Shown piece after piece: positions 49,758-58,494 of a DNA stretch of 64,000 bases (positions are counted from its first letter, which is position 1; each line of letters begins with the position of its first letter). The translations under genes were made by a program, and so were the position numbers. The stretch covers positions 62,001 through 126,000 of the forward strand of contig JAGRES010000009.1 of assembly GCA_020446425.1 (NCBI GenBank), written 5' to 3'. Under the pieces are notes generated by a model, which ran no database searches, was not told the origin of the DNA, and saw only the letters and a program-made list of their open reading frames with translations. The DNA comes from Sphingobium sp. (GTDB lineage Bacteria; Pseudomonadota; Alphaproteobacteria; Sphingomonadales; Sphingomonadaceae).

Positions 49758-51451
49758 ACTGGCGGTTTCAGTGGGCCAAGCCCTATGGTTTCGGACAAGG
49801 TGCGACCGATTGTGATCAACAGGGCCTCATCGAACAATCTGCCGGTCAGGCTGACCGCAAATGGCACCGTGCGAAGCGTGCTTCCAGGCGAAATATCGTC
49901 TGGCGCCACATAGGCGGTGAAACCCTGCCTTGTCGGCTGTTCCAGCATGCCCGCTGGTATGACCAGAGCTGGGTTTCCGCAATGGTTGCCGATAGCGAGC
50001 AGCCCGCCTGCATCATTAGGGTGCAATATTGCGTCTACGCTCTCCATCACTGCGGCGAATTCATGCATCAGCCTGCGCCGCAATCGCTGCGCCTGGATAT
50101 AATTGACGGCGGTCTCGAAGTGCGCGGCGCGCCAGCTGTTGGGCCATGCAATATCGTCTTGCCAGGTGAGCAGATCATCGCGTCCCGATGCGGTCAGCTC
50201 CTGAAAAGCGGCGGCGGCTTCCAGCACGACGATGCCGCCCAGCTTATCGAGATCGACATCCGGCATCGCGATTTCAGTGAGCATGAAACCTGCGCGTCGG
50301 GCCGCCTCAAGCGCAGCGCGATCGGCAGGTGTACCCGCCTCAAACCATTCCGGGCGATAGCCGAGCCTTATCCGCTTTGGATCGACCTGAGGAATCTCGG
50401 GCAGAGATTGGTTGATTGCGCAGGGGTCCGCGCCGTCCGGGCCGTTCATGGGAGAAAGGACCATCATGCTGTCGAGCGGATCGCGCGCGATCACGCCGAT
50501 CTTGTCGAGCGACCAGCATAACGCCATCGCGCCGGTGCGAGGAACTCTCCCATATGTCGGACGCAGGCCGACGGTGCCGCACCGTGCCGAAGGGGAGGTG
50601 ATCGACCCCATGGTCTCCGTGCCGATGGCAAAGGCGCAAAGGCCATCCGCCACAGCGGCGGCGCTGCCCGCCGAAGAGCCGGACGAGCCTTCCTGGATAT
50701 TCCATGGATTGCGCGTGTGGCCGCCGCGCCAGATATCGCCATAGGCGATCGCACCGCATGTGGTTTTCGCGAGCAGAACCGCACCGGCCTCCTGCAGCCG
50801 CGTAACGATGGTCGCATCGCTATCGGGCAAGCGCCCGCGATAGGGCTCTGCTCCCCACTCGGTAGCGATACCGGCGGTGTCTATCAGGTCCTTGAGACCA
50901 TAGGGCAGGCCATGCAGGGGGCCGCGCAGCTTGCCCTTTGCGAATTCTTTGTCGCAAGCCTCGGCTTCTTTTCGGGCGTTGTCGGCAAGCAAGGTCACAA
51001 TACATTCTAGCCGCGACCCGCGCGCGTGGATGCGCTCGATATAAATGTCGGTCAGGGTGCGGGATGTGAGCTTGCCCTGGCGGATCCATGCGGCAATCTG
51101 CCAGGCTGGAGCGAACGCGATGTCCTCTGCAGTGGAAGGCAAGGGCGGGGGCGTCGGCTCGGGCGCTATGACCGCCGCCGCCGCCGGGGGTGTCCAGCCC
51201 GGCAGCCGCGGGTCGAACAGTTCGGCTGGAGCAAGGGCGTTGTCGAGCCGAAGCGACGCTAGACCGCGTGCGCGCTCGACAATATCGTCGACCATGGCCA
51301 GCATCTGGCTTTGTTCGGAGTCTGTGAAGGATAGACCCGTCAATGCCTCGCAAGCATCGGGTATAGCGGCGGATGCGGTGCGGATACTGGCGGCTGCGCC
51401 AGTGGCCAAACCTATCCCGGTCAGAAAGCCTCGCCTACCGAATGTCGTCAC
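49754..51451 (-). CDS. amidase-signature family protein with Tat-type signal
   Basis: A 565-residue amidase. The N-terminus has a twin-arginine pattern (RRGFLTGIGLATGAAAS), so it may be exported folded. The Ser-cisSer-Lys triad is seen in LPYGLKDLIDTAG (Lys) and the EGSSGSSAGSAAAVADG loop (two Ser). The start is a GTG (51451), with weak ribosome site. It lies between the NAGGN trio and the ectoine genes, on the opposite strand to both. Substrate unknown; a role in releasing amide nitrogen or recycling osmolytes is speculation. Confidence 0.85.
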   Translation of the reverse strand: MTTFGRRGFLTGIGLATGAAASIRTASAAIPDACEALTGLSFTDSEQSQMLAMVDDIVERARGLASLRLDNALAPAELFDPRLPGWTPPAAAAVIAPEPTPPPLPSTAEDIAFAPAWQIAAWIRQGKLTSRTLTDIYIERIHARGSRLECIVTLLADNARKEAEACDKEFAKGKLRGPLHGLPYGLKDLIDTAGIATEWGAEPYRGRLPDSDATIVTRLQEAGAVLLAKTTCGAIAYGDIWRGGHTRNPWNIQEGSSGSSAGSAAAVADGLCAFAIGTETMGSITSPSARCGTVGLRPTYGRVPRTGAMALCWSLDKIGVIARDPLDSMMVLSPMNGPDGADPCAINQSLPEIPQVDPKRIRLGYRPEWFEAGTPADRAALEAARRAGFMLTEIAMPDVDLDKLGGIVVLEAAAAFQELTASGRDDLLTWQDDIAWPNSWRAAHFETAVNYIQAQRLRRRLMHEFAAVMESVDAILHPNDAGGLLAIGNHCGNPALVIPAGMLEQPTRQGFTAYVAPDDISPGSTLRTVPFAVSLTGRLFDEALLITIGRTLSETIGLGPLKPPV

Positions 51452-51643
51452 AGGCTGACGCCCTTTGGTGTGTCGCGCCGATGGTGCCGGGAATATGTCA
51501 TCTATACAGTAGGACCCCTCGCTATGTATTTGCCTGGATGATTCTAACCGGCGTTGGACAATATGGGCAAGGGGGCATCGAACTGGGCGTATTTGTGCCT
51601 TCGATTAGAGCTCGATTGGAATAACCGAGTGCCCCTGCCGGTA

Positions 51644-52129
51644 TCAATCGACAGGGCGGTCGATGACACCTGTGTCGATAATCGGCGCTGCGTCGATATC
51701 TTCGGCGCCGAGCAGTTCGCCTATATGCTCCAGCGCCGAAAGGATCATCGCCTGTTCCCATGAAGGCAGCACGGAAAAACGCTCGCGGAATTGCGTCTGA
51801 AGCAGGTCGGGCGCGGAATCGAGGATCTGCCGCCCTTCTTCGGTAAGCCGCAAGAGCACCTGTCTCCGGTCCAGCGCGCTGCGTTCCCTTGTCACAAGGT
51901 TGGCTTTGACAAGGCGGTCGACAATGCTTGTAACCGTGGGCTGGCCGAACTGGAGCGCTGCGGCGATGACAGAGGGTGTGGCTTCTCCGCGCCGGTCGAT
52001 TTCCTGGAGCAGCAATATTTGGGATGGTGTCAGCCCAGTGGTCGAGGCCAGACTTTTTCCCACACGGTCGGCCACCCTTAAAATGCGTCTCAACGCCTTC
52101 AAAGTGGGATTGGCCAACGATGCTTCCAT
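51644..52129 (-). CDS. MarR-family regulator, likely EctR-type
   Basis: A 161-residue MarR regulator: helix-turn-helix ITGLTPSQILLLQEIDRRGEA-type, then SVIAAALQFGQPTVTSIVDRLVKANLVTRERSALDRRQVLLRLTEEG, with the wing typical of the family. It is transcribed away from ectA with a 243-bp gap that has two related palindromes. In methylotrophs a MarR protein (EctR1) represses the ectoine operon from the same position, so this is a good candidate for an EctR-type repressor. The start at 52129 is reasonable. Confidence 0.85.
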   Translation of the reverse strand: MEASLANPTLKALRRILRVADRVGKSLASTTGLTPSQILLLQEIDRRGEATPSVIAAALQFGQPTVTSIVDRLVKANLVTRERSALDRRQVLLRLTEEGRQILDSAPDLLQTQFRERFSVLPSWEQAMILSALEHIGELLGAEDIDAAPIIDTGVIDRPVD

Positions 52130-52172
52130 CCGCTTGATCCTATAAGAATGGCGGGAAAGCGCCAGACTGATA

Positions 52173-52193
52173 ATACTTCACTATGGAAAGTAT
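52173..52193. promoter_or_regulatory. candidate MarR/EctR operator 1
   Basis: Inverted repeat ATACTT-N9-AAGTAT, 44 to 64 bp upstream of the MarR start. It shares the block CTTCA and GTAT with operator 2 near ectA (12 of 18 positions identical over CTTCACTATGGAAAGTAT against CTTCATATAATGAAGTAT). Confidence 0.5.
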
Positions 52194-52327
52194 ATTTCAA
52201 TCGCCGTTGCCGTGCCGTTAATACCGATATGGATATTACTGCCGCTGAAAGGTTGCAATTTCTCAGGAAATTCGTTAGTGCCCCGCACGAGAACAAAGGA
52301 GGCATGGTTTTTCACCGCCACAAAATC

Positions 52328-52342
52328 CTTCATATAATGAAG
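52328..52342. promoter_or_regulatory. candidate MarR/EctR operator 2 covering the ectA -10 box
   Basis: Perfect palindrome CTTCAT-ATA-ATGAAG, 30 bp before the ectA ATG. It contains an exact TATAAT at 52333-52338. A repressor bound here would block RNA polymerase. The -35 (TTTCAC at 52310-52315, spacing 17) is only a half match. Confidence 0.6.
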
Positions 52343-52372
52343 TATGTTTGCTCGGCTTAGAGCTAAACCAGC

Positions 52373-52909
52373 ATGTTTATGACGCTTATGAACCCCGTGC
52401 GCCGTAGCGGCAGCGCGATTACGTTTCGCACCCCTTGTGCCGAGGACGGCCCTGCTGTCACCGCGCTGATCGCCGCGTGTCCGCCGCTCGATCCCAATTC
52501 GGCCTATTGCAACTTGTTACAATGCACGCACTTTGCCGATACATGCATCATCGCCGAGCGAGATGATGAGGTCGCTGGCTGGATTTCGGGATACCAGTTG
52601 CCCGCCGATCCATCGCGCTATTTTCTCTGGCAGGTCGCTGTATCGGCTTCGGCTCGGGGTGAAGGACTGGCTGGGCGCATGCTCGATGCATTGCTCATGC
52701 GGCCTGCTATGGAGAGTGTAACTCATCTCATCACCACCGTTACCGACGATAATGAAGCCTCATGGGGTTTATTCCGCAGCTTTGCGGAACGGCGCTCCGC
52801 TTCACTGCGCAAAAGCCTTTGTTTCGACCGAGATGCACATTTCGCGGGCCAGCATGCCAGTGAATGGCAAGCAGAAATCGGGCCGTTTTCGGCCGCCATC
52901 CAATCATAA
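52373..52909 (+). CDS. ectA: L-2,4-diaminobutyrate acetyltransferase
   Basis: EctA, 178 residues, acetylates diaminobutyrate in ectoine synthesis. It is a GNAT enzyme: ITFRTPCAEDGPAVTALIAACPPLDPNSAYCNLLQCTHFADTCIIAER at the N-terminus and the acetyl-CoA site VSASARGEGLAGRMLDALL. The opening LDPNSAYCNLLQ is specific to EctA. Three ATGs lie close together (52373, 52379, 52388) and no strong ribosome site chooses; the first is given. First gene of the ectABCD set. Confidence 0.95.
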   Translation: MFMTLMNPVRRSGSAITFRTPCAEDGPAVTALIAACPPLDPNSAYCNLLQCTHFADTCIIAERDDEVAGWISGYQLPADPSRYFLWQVAVSASARGEGLAGRMLDALLMRPAMESVTHLITTVTDDNEASWGLFRSFAERRSASLRKSLCFDRDAHFAGQHASEWQAEIGPFSAAIQS

Positions 52910-52962
52910 TCATAACAACACCAATAAAATTGCAGGAACATTAAACAGGAGGAACCTCCATC

Positions 52963-54270
52963 ATGAATATCCCCCCCAAACCTTCGGGTGAAAGCCCGGA
53001 CATCAGTCTCTATGAGCGTCGCGAATCGCAGGTTCGCAGCTACTCCCGCGCGATGCCGCGCGAGTTTACGTCCGCGCGCGGCTCATGGATGTTCGACAGC
53101 AAGGGAGGGCGATATCTCGATTTTCTCTCGGGCTGCTCGTCGCTCAACTATGGCCATAACCATCCCGAGCTCAAAGCGGCTTTGCTCGATTATGTCGAAA
53201 GCGACGGTATTACCCATGGCCTTGACCTGCACACAGAAGCCAAGACGGAATTTCTGAACGCACTGGAAGAAGTGATCCTGAAGCCGCGCGGTCTCGATTA
53301 TCGCGCCATGTTCACCGGGCCGACTGGCACCAATGCCGTGGAAGCGGCGATCAAGCTGGCGCGCAAGGTGACCGGGCGAGAGCTGGTTATCGCTTTCACC
53401 AACGGTTTTCATGGCATGACGCTGGGTGCGCTGGCGTGCACCGGTAATGCGGGGAAGCGTGGCGGCGCTGGCGTGCCGCTCAACCATGTCTCGCATGAAC
53501 CTTATGATGGCTATTATGGGCCGGATGTCGATACGGCTGAGCTGCTGGAGCAGCGCCTGTCCGATCCGTCGAGCGGGCTCGATGCGCCCGCCGCCATTCT
53601 TGTCGAAACGGTTCAGGGCGAGGGTGGCCTGAATGCTGCGTCTCCCGAATGGCTGCGCAAGATTGCGGCCATCGCCAAGGAGCATGGGGCACTGCTGATC
53701 ATCGACGATATCCAGGCTGGCTGCGGCCGTACTGGCGGCTTCTTCAGCTTTGAAGGCATGGGCTTCACGCCCGATATCGTGACGATGGCGAAATCTCTCT
53801 CCGGCATGGGTTTGCCCTTTGCGCTCACCCTGTTCCGCCCTGAATATGACGTTTGGGCGCCGGGCGAGCATAACGGCACTTTCCGTGGCAATAATCATGC
53901 GTTTGTCACTGCATCGGCAACGCTACGCTATTTCTGGAGCGATGCGAACTTCATCGCCGATATCAAGCGTCGTGGTGACTTGCTGGCGCGCAGGCTCGAA
54001 GCCATTGCGGAGCGCCATGGTCTTTCGACACGTGGGCGCGGCATGATGCGCGGTATCGACGTCGGTTCGGGCGAAATCGCCGCAGTGATTACGTCGGCGG
54101 CATTTGATCGCGGCCTCATTATCGAGACCAGCGGCGCGCACGACGAGATCGTCAAGGTACTCGCGCCGTTGACCACCACGGACGATCAGCTGGAGCAAGG
54201 CCTCACCATATTGGCGGAATGCACCTGCGAGGCGTTCGCGTCTCCTGCGTTGTGCGTCGCGGCGGAATAA
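52963..54270 (+). CDS. ectB: diaminobutyrate--2-oxoglutarate transaminase
   Basis: EctB, 435 residues, a class III aminotransferase that forms diaminobutyrate from aspartate semialdehyde. Seen: ESQVRSYSRAMPREFTSARGSWMFDSKGGRYLDFLSGCSSLNYGHNHPEL, TGPTGTNAVEAAIKLARK, IIDDIQAGCGRTGGFFSFE (PLP Asp) and TMAKSLSGMGLPFAL (PLP Lys). It has the EctB-specific N-terminus. A perfect AGGAGG site is at 52947-52952, but it lies in a GGAGG-AA-CCTCC inverted repeat that may hide it. 53 bp after ectA. Confidence 0.96.
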   Translation: MNIPPKPSGESPDISLYERRESQVRSYSRAMPREFTSARGSWMFDSKGGRYLDFLSGCSSLNYGHNHPELKAALLDYVESDGITHGLDLHTEAKTEFLNALEEVILKPRGLDYRAMFTGPTGTNAVEAAIKLARKVTGRELVIAFTNGFHGMTLGALACTGNAGKRGGAGVPLNHVSHEPYDGYYGPDVDTAELLEQRLSDPSSGLDAPAAILVETVQGEGGLNAASPEWLRKIAAIAKEHGALLIIDDIQAGCGRTGGFFSFEGMGFTPDIVTMAKSLSGMGLPFALTLFRPEYDVWAPGEHNGTFRGNNHAFVTASATLRYFWSDANFIADIKRRGDLLARRLEAIAERHGLSTRGRGMMRGIDVGSGEIAAVITSAAFDRGLIIETSGAHDEIVKVLAPLTTTDDQLEQGLTILAECTCEAFASPALCVAAE

Positions 54271-54279
54271 GGAGGTCAT

Positions 54280-54690
54280 ATGCTTATACGCTCTCTGCAG
54301 CACACTCGCGCGTCCGATCACAATGTCACATCGGATGGTTGGGAAAGCGCCCGCCTGCTGTTGAAGGATGACGGCATGGGGTTTTCCATGCATGTCACGA
54401 CGCTGCATGCCGGTTCCGAGCTCAAGATGCATTATCAGAATCATCTTGAGGCGGTTCTGGTGCTGAAAGGCACAGGTACCATCGAGGACCTGGGCACGGG
54501 CGAAACCCATCAGTTGAAACCCGGCATACTGTATGCGCTTAATGAGCATGACAGGCATATTGTCCGCCCAGAGACGGATATCCTGACCGTCTGCGTGTTT
54601 AACCCGCCGGTCACCGGCCGGGAAGTGCATGACGAAAGCGGTGCTTATCCTGCGGATCCCGATCTAGTCGAGGAAGGAGCAGGAGCCTGA
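54280..54690 (+). CDS. ectC: ectoine synthase
   Basis: EctC, 136 residues, a cupin-fold cyclase that closes the ectoine ring. The characteristic text is LIRSLQHTRASDHNVTSDGWESARLLLKDDGMGFSMHVTTLHAGSELKMHYQNHLEAVLVLKGTG, with metal-site residues in the HLEAV strand, then YALNEHDRHIVRPETDI. AAGGAGG lies just upstream of the ATG. Length matches the family (about 130). 9 bp after ectB. Confidence 0.96.
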   Translation: MLIRSLQHTRASDHNVTSDGWESARLLLKDDGMGFSMHVTTLHAGSELKMHYQNHLEAVLVLKGTGTIEDLGTGETHQLKPGILYALNEHDRHIVRPETDILTVCVFNPPVTGREVHDESGAYPADPDLVEEGAGA

Positions 54691-54691
54691 A

Positions 54692-55633
54692 ATGTTTACA
54701 GCGGAATTGGTGGCTGACCCCTATCCATCGCGCTGCAATACCGAACCAGAAATATTGCCGCGCCTTGACCCGGTAACCTATTCGCGTTGGCATCCCGGCG
54801 CACCGGTCAGCAAGGCGCAGCTTTCCACGTTCGACCGGGACGGATTTCTGGTGCTCGACGACGTATTTGACGCGGAGGAGGTCGCTTTCATGCAACGGGA
54901 GGCCGGCGCATTGCTGGGCGATCCTCGCGGCTTGGAAACGGAAACGGTCATTACCGAGCCGGGTGGGCGCGAGGTCCGGTCGATCTTCGCAATTCATCGG
55001 CAGAACCAGTGCATGGCCCGTCTGGCGGCGGACAGCCGGTTGGCAGGTGTTGCGTACTTCCTGTTGGACGACGATGTATATCTTCACCAGTCGCGCCTGA
55101 ACTATAAGCCGGGGTTTCACGGCAAGGAGTTTTACTGGCACTCCGATTTTGAGACCTGGCATGTCGAGGACGGAATGCCCCGGATGCGGGCGCTCTCCAT
55201 TTCGGTGTTGCTCGCTGAAAATACGTTCAATAACGGGCCGCTGATGTTGATACCTGGATCGCACAGGAGCTATCTGTCCTGCTTGGGCGAAACACCGGAA
55301 GATCACTACAAGATGTCGCTGAAGCGACAGGATTATGGCGTGCCGGACGAACTCAGCCTGGCTGAGCTCGTGTACGAACATGGCATCGACGCGCCGACTG
55401 GTAAGCCCGGCTCGGTGGTGATTTTCGACTGCAATGTGATGCATGGATCAAATGGCAACATTACGCCGCTGCCACGGTCGAACGCCTTCTTCGTATACAA
55501 CGCCGTATCGAACCGGCTGGCGCATCCCTATGGTGTGGATAAGCCTCGCCCTGATTTTATCGCCTCTCGTCAGCCTGAGCCCATTACGCCGGTGGCCGGT
55601 CGTCTGCACGGACAAGCGCCGCAATGGCCATAG
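54692..55633 (+). CDS. ectD: ectoine hydroxylase
   Basis: EctD, 313 residues, an iron/2-oxoglutarate-dependent dioxygenase that makes 5-hydroxyectoine. The PhyH-like iron motif H-x-D is in EFYWHSDFETWH and the distal His in NVMHGSNGNITP. The substrate-binding signature FHGKEFYWHSDFETWHVEDGMP is the EctD hallmark (here quoted in short pieces). Other text: DGFLVLDDVFDAEEVAFMQREA. GCAGGAG precedes the ATG. The start is 1 bp after the ectC stop, and the last 10 bp overlap the symporter gene. Confidence 0.95.
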   Translation: MFTAELVADPYPSRCNTEPEILPRLDPVTYSRWHPGAPVSKAQLSTFDRDGFLVLDDVFDAEEVAFMQREAGALLGDPRGLETETVITEPGGREVRSIFAIHRQNQCMARLAADSRLAGVAYFLLDDDVYLHQSRLNYKPGFHGKEFYWHSDFETWHVEDGMPRMRALSISVLLAENTFNNGPLMLIPGSHRSYLSCLGETPEDHYKMSLKRQDYGVPDELSLAELVYEHGIDAPTGKPGSVVIFDCNVMHGSNGNITPLPRSNAFFVYNAVSNRLAHPYGVDKPRPDFIASRQPEPITPVAGRLHGQAPQWP

Positions 55634-57048
55634 CCAGCTTTGTCCTCTTTCTCGCGCTGTTCCTTGGGATCGGACTGGCATCTGCGAAGGCCGCACGCGG
55701 GACCAAGGCGGACTATTATCTCGCCAGCCGCTCGGTCGGCCCGGCGCTGACCGGCCTGTCTGCCGTCGCCACCAATAACAGTGGCTATATGTTCATTGGT
55801 GTCATCGGTTACACCTATGCAGTTGGCCTGGCTTCGGTCTGGCTGATGGTCGGCTGGATAGCGGGTGATTTTCTCGCCTCGCTTCTCGTGCACAGGCGCT
55901 TGCGCACCGCGACGGCGCGCACTGGCGAAGCATCGTTCGGGTCCGTCATCGCCCGCTGGACGGGAACTGATATGCCGGTGTGGCGCAGGCTGGCCGCGAT
56001 TATCACCGTCACCTTTCTGGGAGCCTATGCTGCCGCGCAGATCGCAGCGGGCGGCAAGGCGCTGCAGGGCATATTGGGCTGGGATCAGGCAACAGGCGCG
56101 TGGATAGTCGCAGCCATGGTGCTGTCCTATTCCATCGCGGGCGGTATTCGCGCATCGATATGGACCGATGCGGCGCAAAGCCTCGTGATGATCGTGGCGA
56201 TGACCATATTGGTTGTGGCAGGCGTCGCGGCGGTTGGCGGTTTAGAGTCTACAATTGCGGCCTGGCGTGCCGTGCCCGACTTTTTCGACCTGACGCCACC
56301 CGATCTCGTATTGCCCGGTTTGCCGGGCCTTGCGCTGTTCATTATCGGCTGGTTGTTCGCAGGCCTGAGCGTTATCGGACAGCCGCATATCATGGTGCGT
56401 TTCATGGCGCTCGACAGTCCGCGCAGCATGACCGCAGCGCGCGCATGGTATTATGGCTTTTTCATAGCCTTTTATGCGCTGGCCACGATTGCGGGCATGC
56501 TCGCGCGGCTGCTGGTGCCGCAGCTTACCGATCTTGACCCCGAAATGGCATTGCCGACAATGGCGGTGCAGCTGTTGCCGCCCATCATGGTTGGCGTGAT
56601 ATTGGCCGGTATATTCGCGGCCACCATGTCGACGGCGGATTCGCTGGTGCTGAGCTGTTCGGCTGCGATCACCCATGATCTGGTTCCCGGCAAGGCAGAG
56701 CGTCCTGCGGCGCTGAAACTCGCCACAGCGGCAGTGACGGCGTTGGCGCTGTGGATTGCGCTCAATGGCACCAGCTCCGTGTTCGATCTCGTCATTCTGT
56801 CCTGGTCGATGCTTGCCGTTACCTTTGGGCCGCTACTGATCCTGCTGGCTGTCGGGCGCGTAGTGTCGCAGCCGCGCGCTATTCTAATGATGGCTGCGGG
56901 TATCGGAGTGGCGTTGCTCTGGCGTCAGGCGGGGCTCCAGGGAGCGGTATATGAGGGACTGCCCGGTATAGTCGCCGGATTGCTGGTTGGTATTATCGGA
57001 CGGCGCTCTCGCAAGATTATTCCCATGGTCGAACCGGGCGGGGTATAG
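55624..57048 (+). CDS. sodium:solute symporter family transporter
   Basis: A 474-residue membrane protein of the sodium:solute symporter (SSS) family, with about 12-13 hydrophobic helices. Seen: YYLASRSVGPALTGLSAVATNNSGYMFIGVIGYTYAVG at the N-terminus, the Na+-binding-type GWLFAGLSVIGQPHIMVRFMA, and ATMSTADSLVLSCSAAITHDL, all characteristic of PutP/SSS transporters. Overlap with ectD by 10 bp gives translational coupling, so ectoine, hydroxyectoine or another compatible solute is a reasonable substrate; this is inference from context. Confidence 0.88.
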   Translation: MAIASFVLFLALFLGIGLASAKAARGTKADYYLASRSVGPALTGLSAVATNNSGYMFIGVIGYTYAVGLASVWLMVGWIAGDFLASLLVHRRLRTATARTGEASFGSVIARWTGTDMPVWRRLAAIITVTFLGAYAAAQIAAGGKALQGILGWDQATGAWIVAAMVLSYSIAGGIRASIWTDAAQSLVMIVAMTILVVAGVAAVGGLESTIAAWRAVPDFFDLTPPDLVLPGLPGLALFIIGWLFAGLSVIGQPHIMVRFMALDSPRSMTAARAWYYGFFIAFYALATIAGMLARLLVPQLTDLDPEMALPTMAVQLLPPIMVGVILAGIFAATMSTADSLVLSCSAAITHDLVPGKAERPAALKLATAAVTALALWIALNGTSSVFDLVILSWSMLAVTFGPLLILLAVGRVVSQPRAILMMAAGIGVALLWRQAGLQGAVYEGLPGIVAGLLVGIIGRRSRKIIPMVEPGGV

Positions 57049-57084
57049 GCCGCGCAAAGCGGAATGTTTCATGTGTGGCAAAGG

Positions 57085-57161
<77 letters not shown>

Positions 57162-57185
57162 ACATTATCCGGCGGAACGGAAATT

Positions 57186-57262
57186 TGGTGGGCCCGGCAG
57201 GACTCGAACCCGCGACCTAGCCGTTATGAGCGGCCAGCTCTAACCAACTGAGCTACAGGCCC
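57186..57262 (-). tRNA. tRNA with CAT anticodon, probably tRNA-Ile2 (lysidine-modified)
   Basis: A 77-nt cloverleaf with an encoded CCA. The anticodon loop CTCATAA has CAT. The acceptor stem GGGCCTG / CGGGCCC has C4-G69 and C5-G68, the pairs reported as TilS identity elements of tRNA-Ile2, and it resembles tRNA-Ile(GAT) of alphaproteobacteria. Elongator tRNA-Met cannot be strictly excluded by eye. Confidence 0.8.
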
Positions 57263-57314
57263 CACCGCAGCGCCGATAGCCCAGCATGCTTGGCCTTGGC
57301 AAGCGACTTAGAGC

Positions 57315-57353
57315 GATTTCGAGTGAAATGGAACATTTCATGGCTTGGAAATC
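57315..57353. repeat. nested hairpin upstream of the CAT-anticodon tRNA
   Basis: An inner dyad GAAATG-GAA-CATTTC (57325-57339) is nested in an outer one, GATTTC (57315-57320) and GAAATC (57348-57353). TTAGAGC precedes it, and a TTAGAGC also occurs near 23925, so it may be a dispersed intergenic repeat. It lies between the acyltransferase stop and the tRNAs. Confidence 0.4.
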
Positions 57354-57384
57354 ACGGCAGAACAAAAACTGACGCGTTTTTCGC

Positions 57385-58494
57385 TCAGGCGGTGGCGACA
57401 GCAGCGGTAGTAGCCGCCCTGCGCGGAGAAAACAGCCGCCGCCCCGGCTTTTCCACCAGATGATAGAGCAGGACGGAGAGCAGGAAGGTGAGCGCAAGAA
57501 AGAGCGCCACTGTCAACGGCGGGATATGCGCCGGATGGTCGACAAAGGCGATCTTAAACCAGATGAACAGCATGAAGTGCGACAGATAGGTCGCATAGCT
57601 GATCTCGCCCAGATAGATGAGACCGCGCAACGGCAGGGCGGCGCACCCGGCGGGTGCATTGCCCTGAATCGGGAGCTGCGCGAGCAGGAAAATGGCCGAT
57701 GCTGTCATCAGCGGAAACGCCCATAGTTCGCGCGTGGCCTGCATGCTCCAGGCCCAGCCTGCACCCGCAATGACCGCAATGGCGATGATCGTTGCGATCC
57801 TCATCTGCGTGGCATCGCCCCGTATCCTGAGCCACAGCGCACACAGCATGGAGCCGGCCGCAAACTCGAACAGGCAACGTACCAGGCCATAGCCGGAGAT
57901 ATTCGCGCCGAGATGCGGCAGGCCCGCCATATGAAGCCATATGGCCATGATCGCGGCTGCCGCTACGATACCCGTCGCTAAGGCCCATCGCGGCGCGCGT
58001 GCCAGCGGTGTGGCCAGCATCAGCAGCGGGAACATCATATAGGCGACCGCTTCGGTGCTGATCGACCAGGCCGGGTGATTCCAGCTAAGTTTTTCCGTGA
58101 ACCCCCAATTCTGCATCAGTAATATGTGCAACGGCAGCTCTTCCCATGGATAGCCTATAGTACTGCGGCCCGTGGCGGTCAGGATCAGAACAAAGATAAT
58201 CGTCAGCGCCAGCATGAAGAAATGCAGTGGGTAGATGCGTGCGAAACGGCGTCTGAAAAAGGGCAGGGCGGCCCGCCACCCGTCCGTGAGAAAAGCTTTG
58301 TGCGCGGACAGATAGATAACGAAACCGGACAGCAGGAAGAAGAAATCGACCGCCAGATAGCCCTTGTCGATGACGGTCATCATCTCGTTGGGAAGCAGCC
58401 AGCGAATGCCGCCGCGGATATGGAACAGCACGACCAGCCATGCGGCGAGCCCGCGTGCGATGGTCAGGCCGTGCAATTGCTGTTTGCCAGTCAT
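57385..58494 (-). CDS. acyltransferase family 3 membrane protein
   Basis: A 369-residue integral membrane O-acyltransferase of the OafA/NodX type, with about ten hydrophobic helices. The family active-site histidine is in WLVVLFHIRGG (near the N-terminus), and RRRFARIYPLHFFMLAL is the conserved arginine motif. It likely acetylates a surface polysaccharide. The ATG at 58494 overlaps the stop of the ligase gene by 4 bp (ATGA); the longer frame to 58782 is not conserved. Part of the polysaccharide operon read on the minus strand. Confidence 0.88.
   Translation of the reverse strand: MTGKQQLHGLTIARGLAAWLVVLFHIRGGIRWLLPNEMMTVIDKGYLAVDFFFLLSGFVIYLSAHKAFLTDGWRAALPFFRRRFARIYPLHFFMLALTIIFVLILTATGRSTIGYPWEELPLHILLMQNWGFTEKLSWNHPAWSISTEAVAYMMFPLLMLATPLARAPRWALATGIVAAAAIMAIWLHMAGLPHLGANISGYGLVRCLFEFAAGSMLCALWLRIRGDATQMRIATIIAIAVIAGAGWAWSMQATRELWAFPLMTASAIFLLAQLPIQGNAPAGCAALPLRGLIYLGEISYATYLSHFMLFIWFKIAFVDHPAHIPPLTVALFLALTFLLSVLLYHLVEKPGRRLFSPRRAATTAAVATA

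Noticed and set aside
52148-52360. 70-codon frame between MarR and ectA
   Set aside because: Lies over the operators and the ectA -10 box; no ribosome site; composition unlike neighbours.
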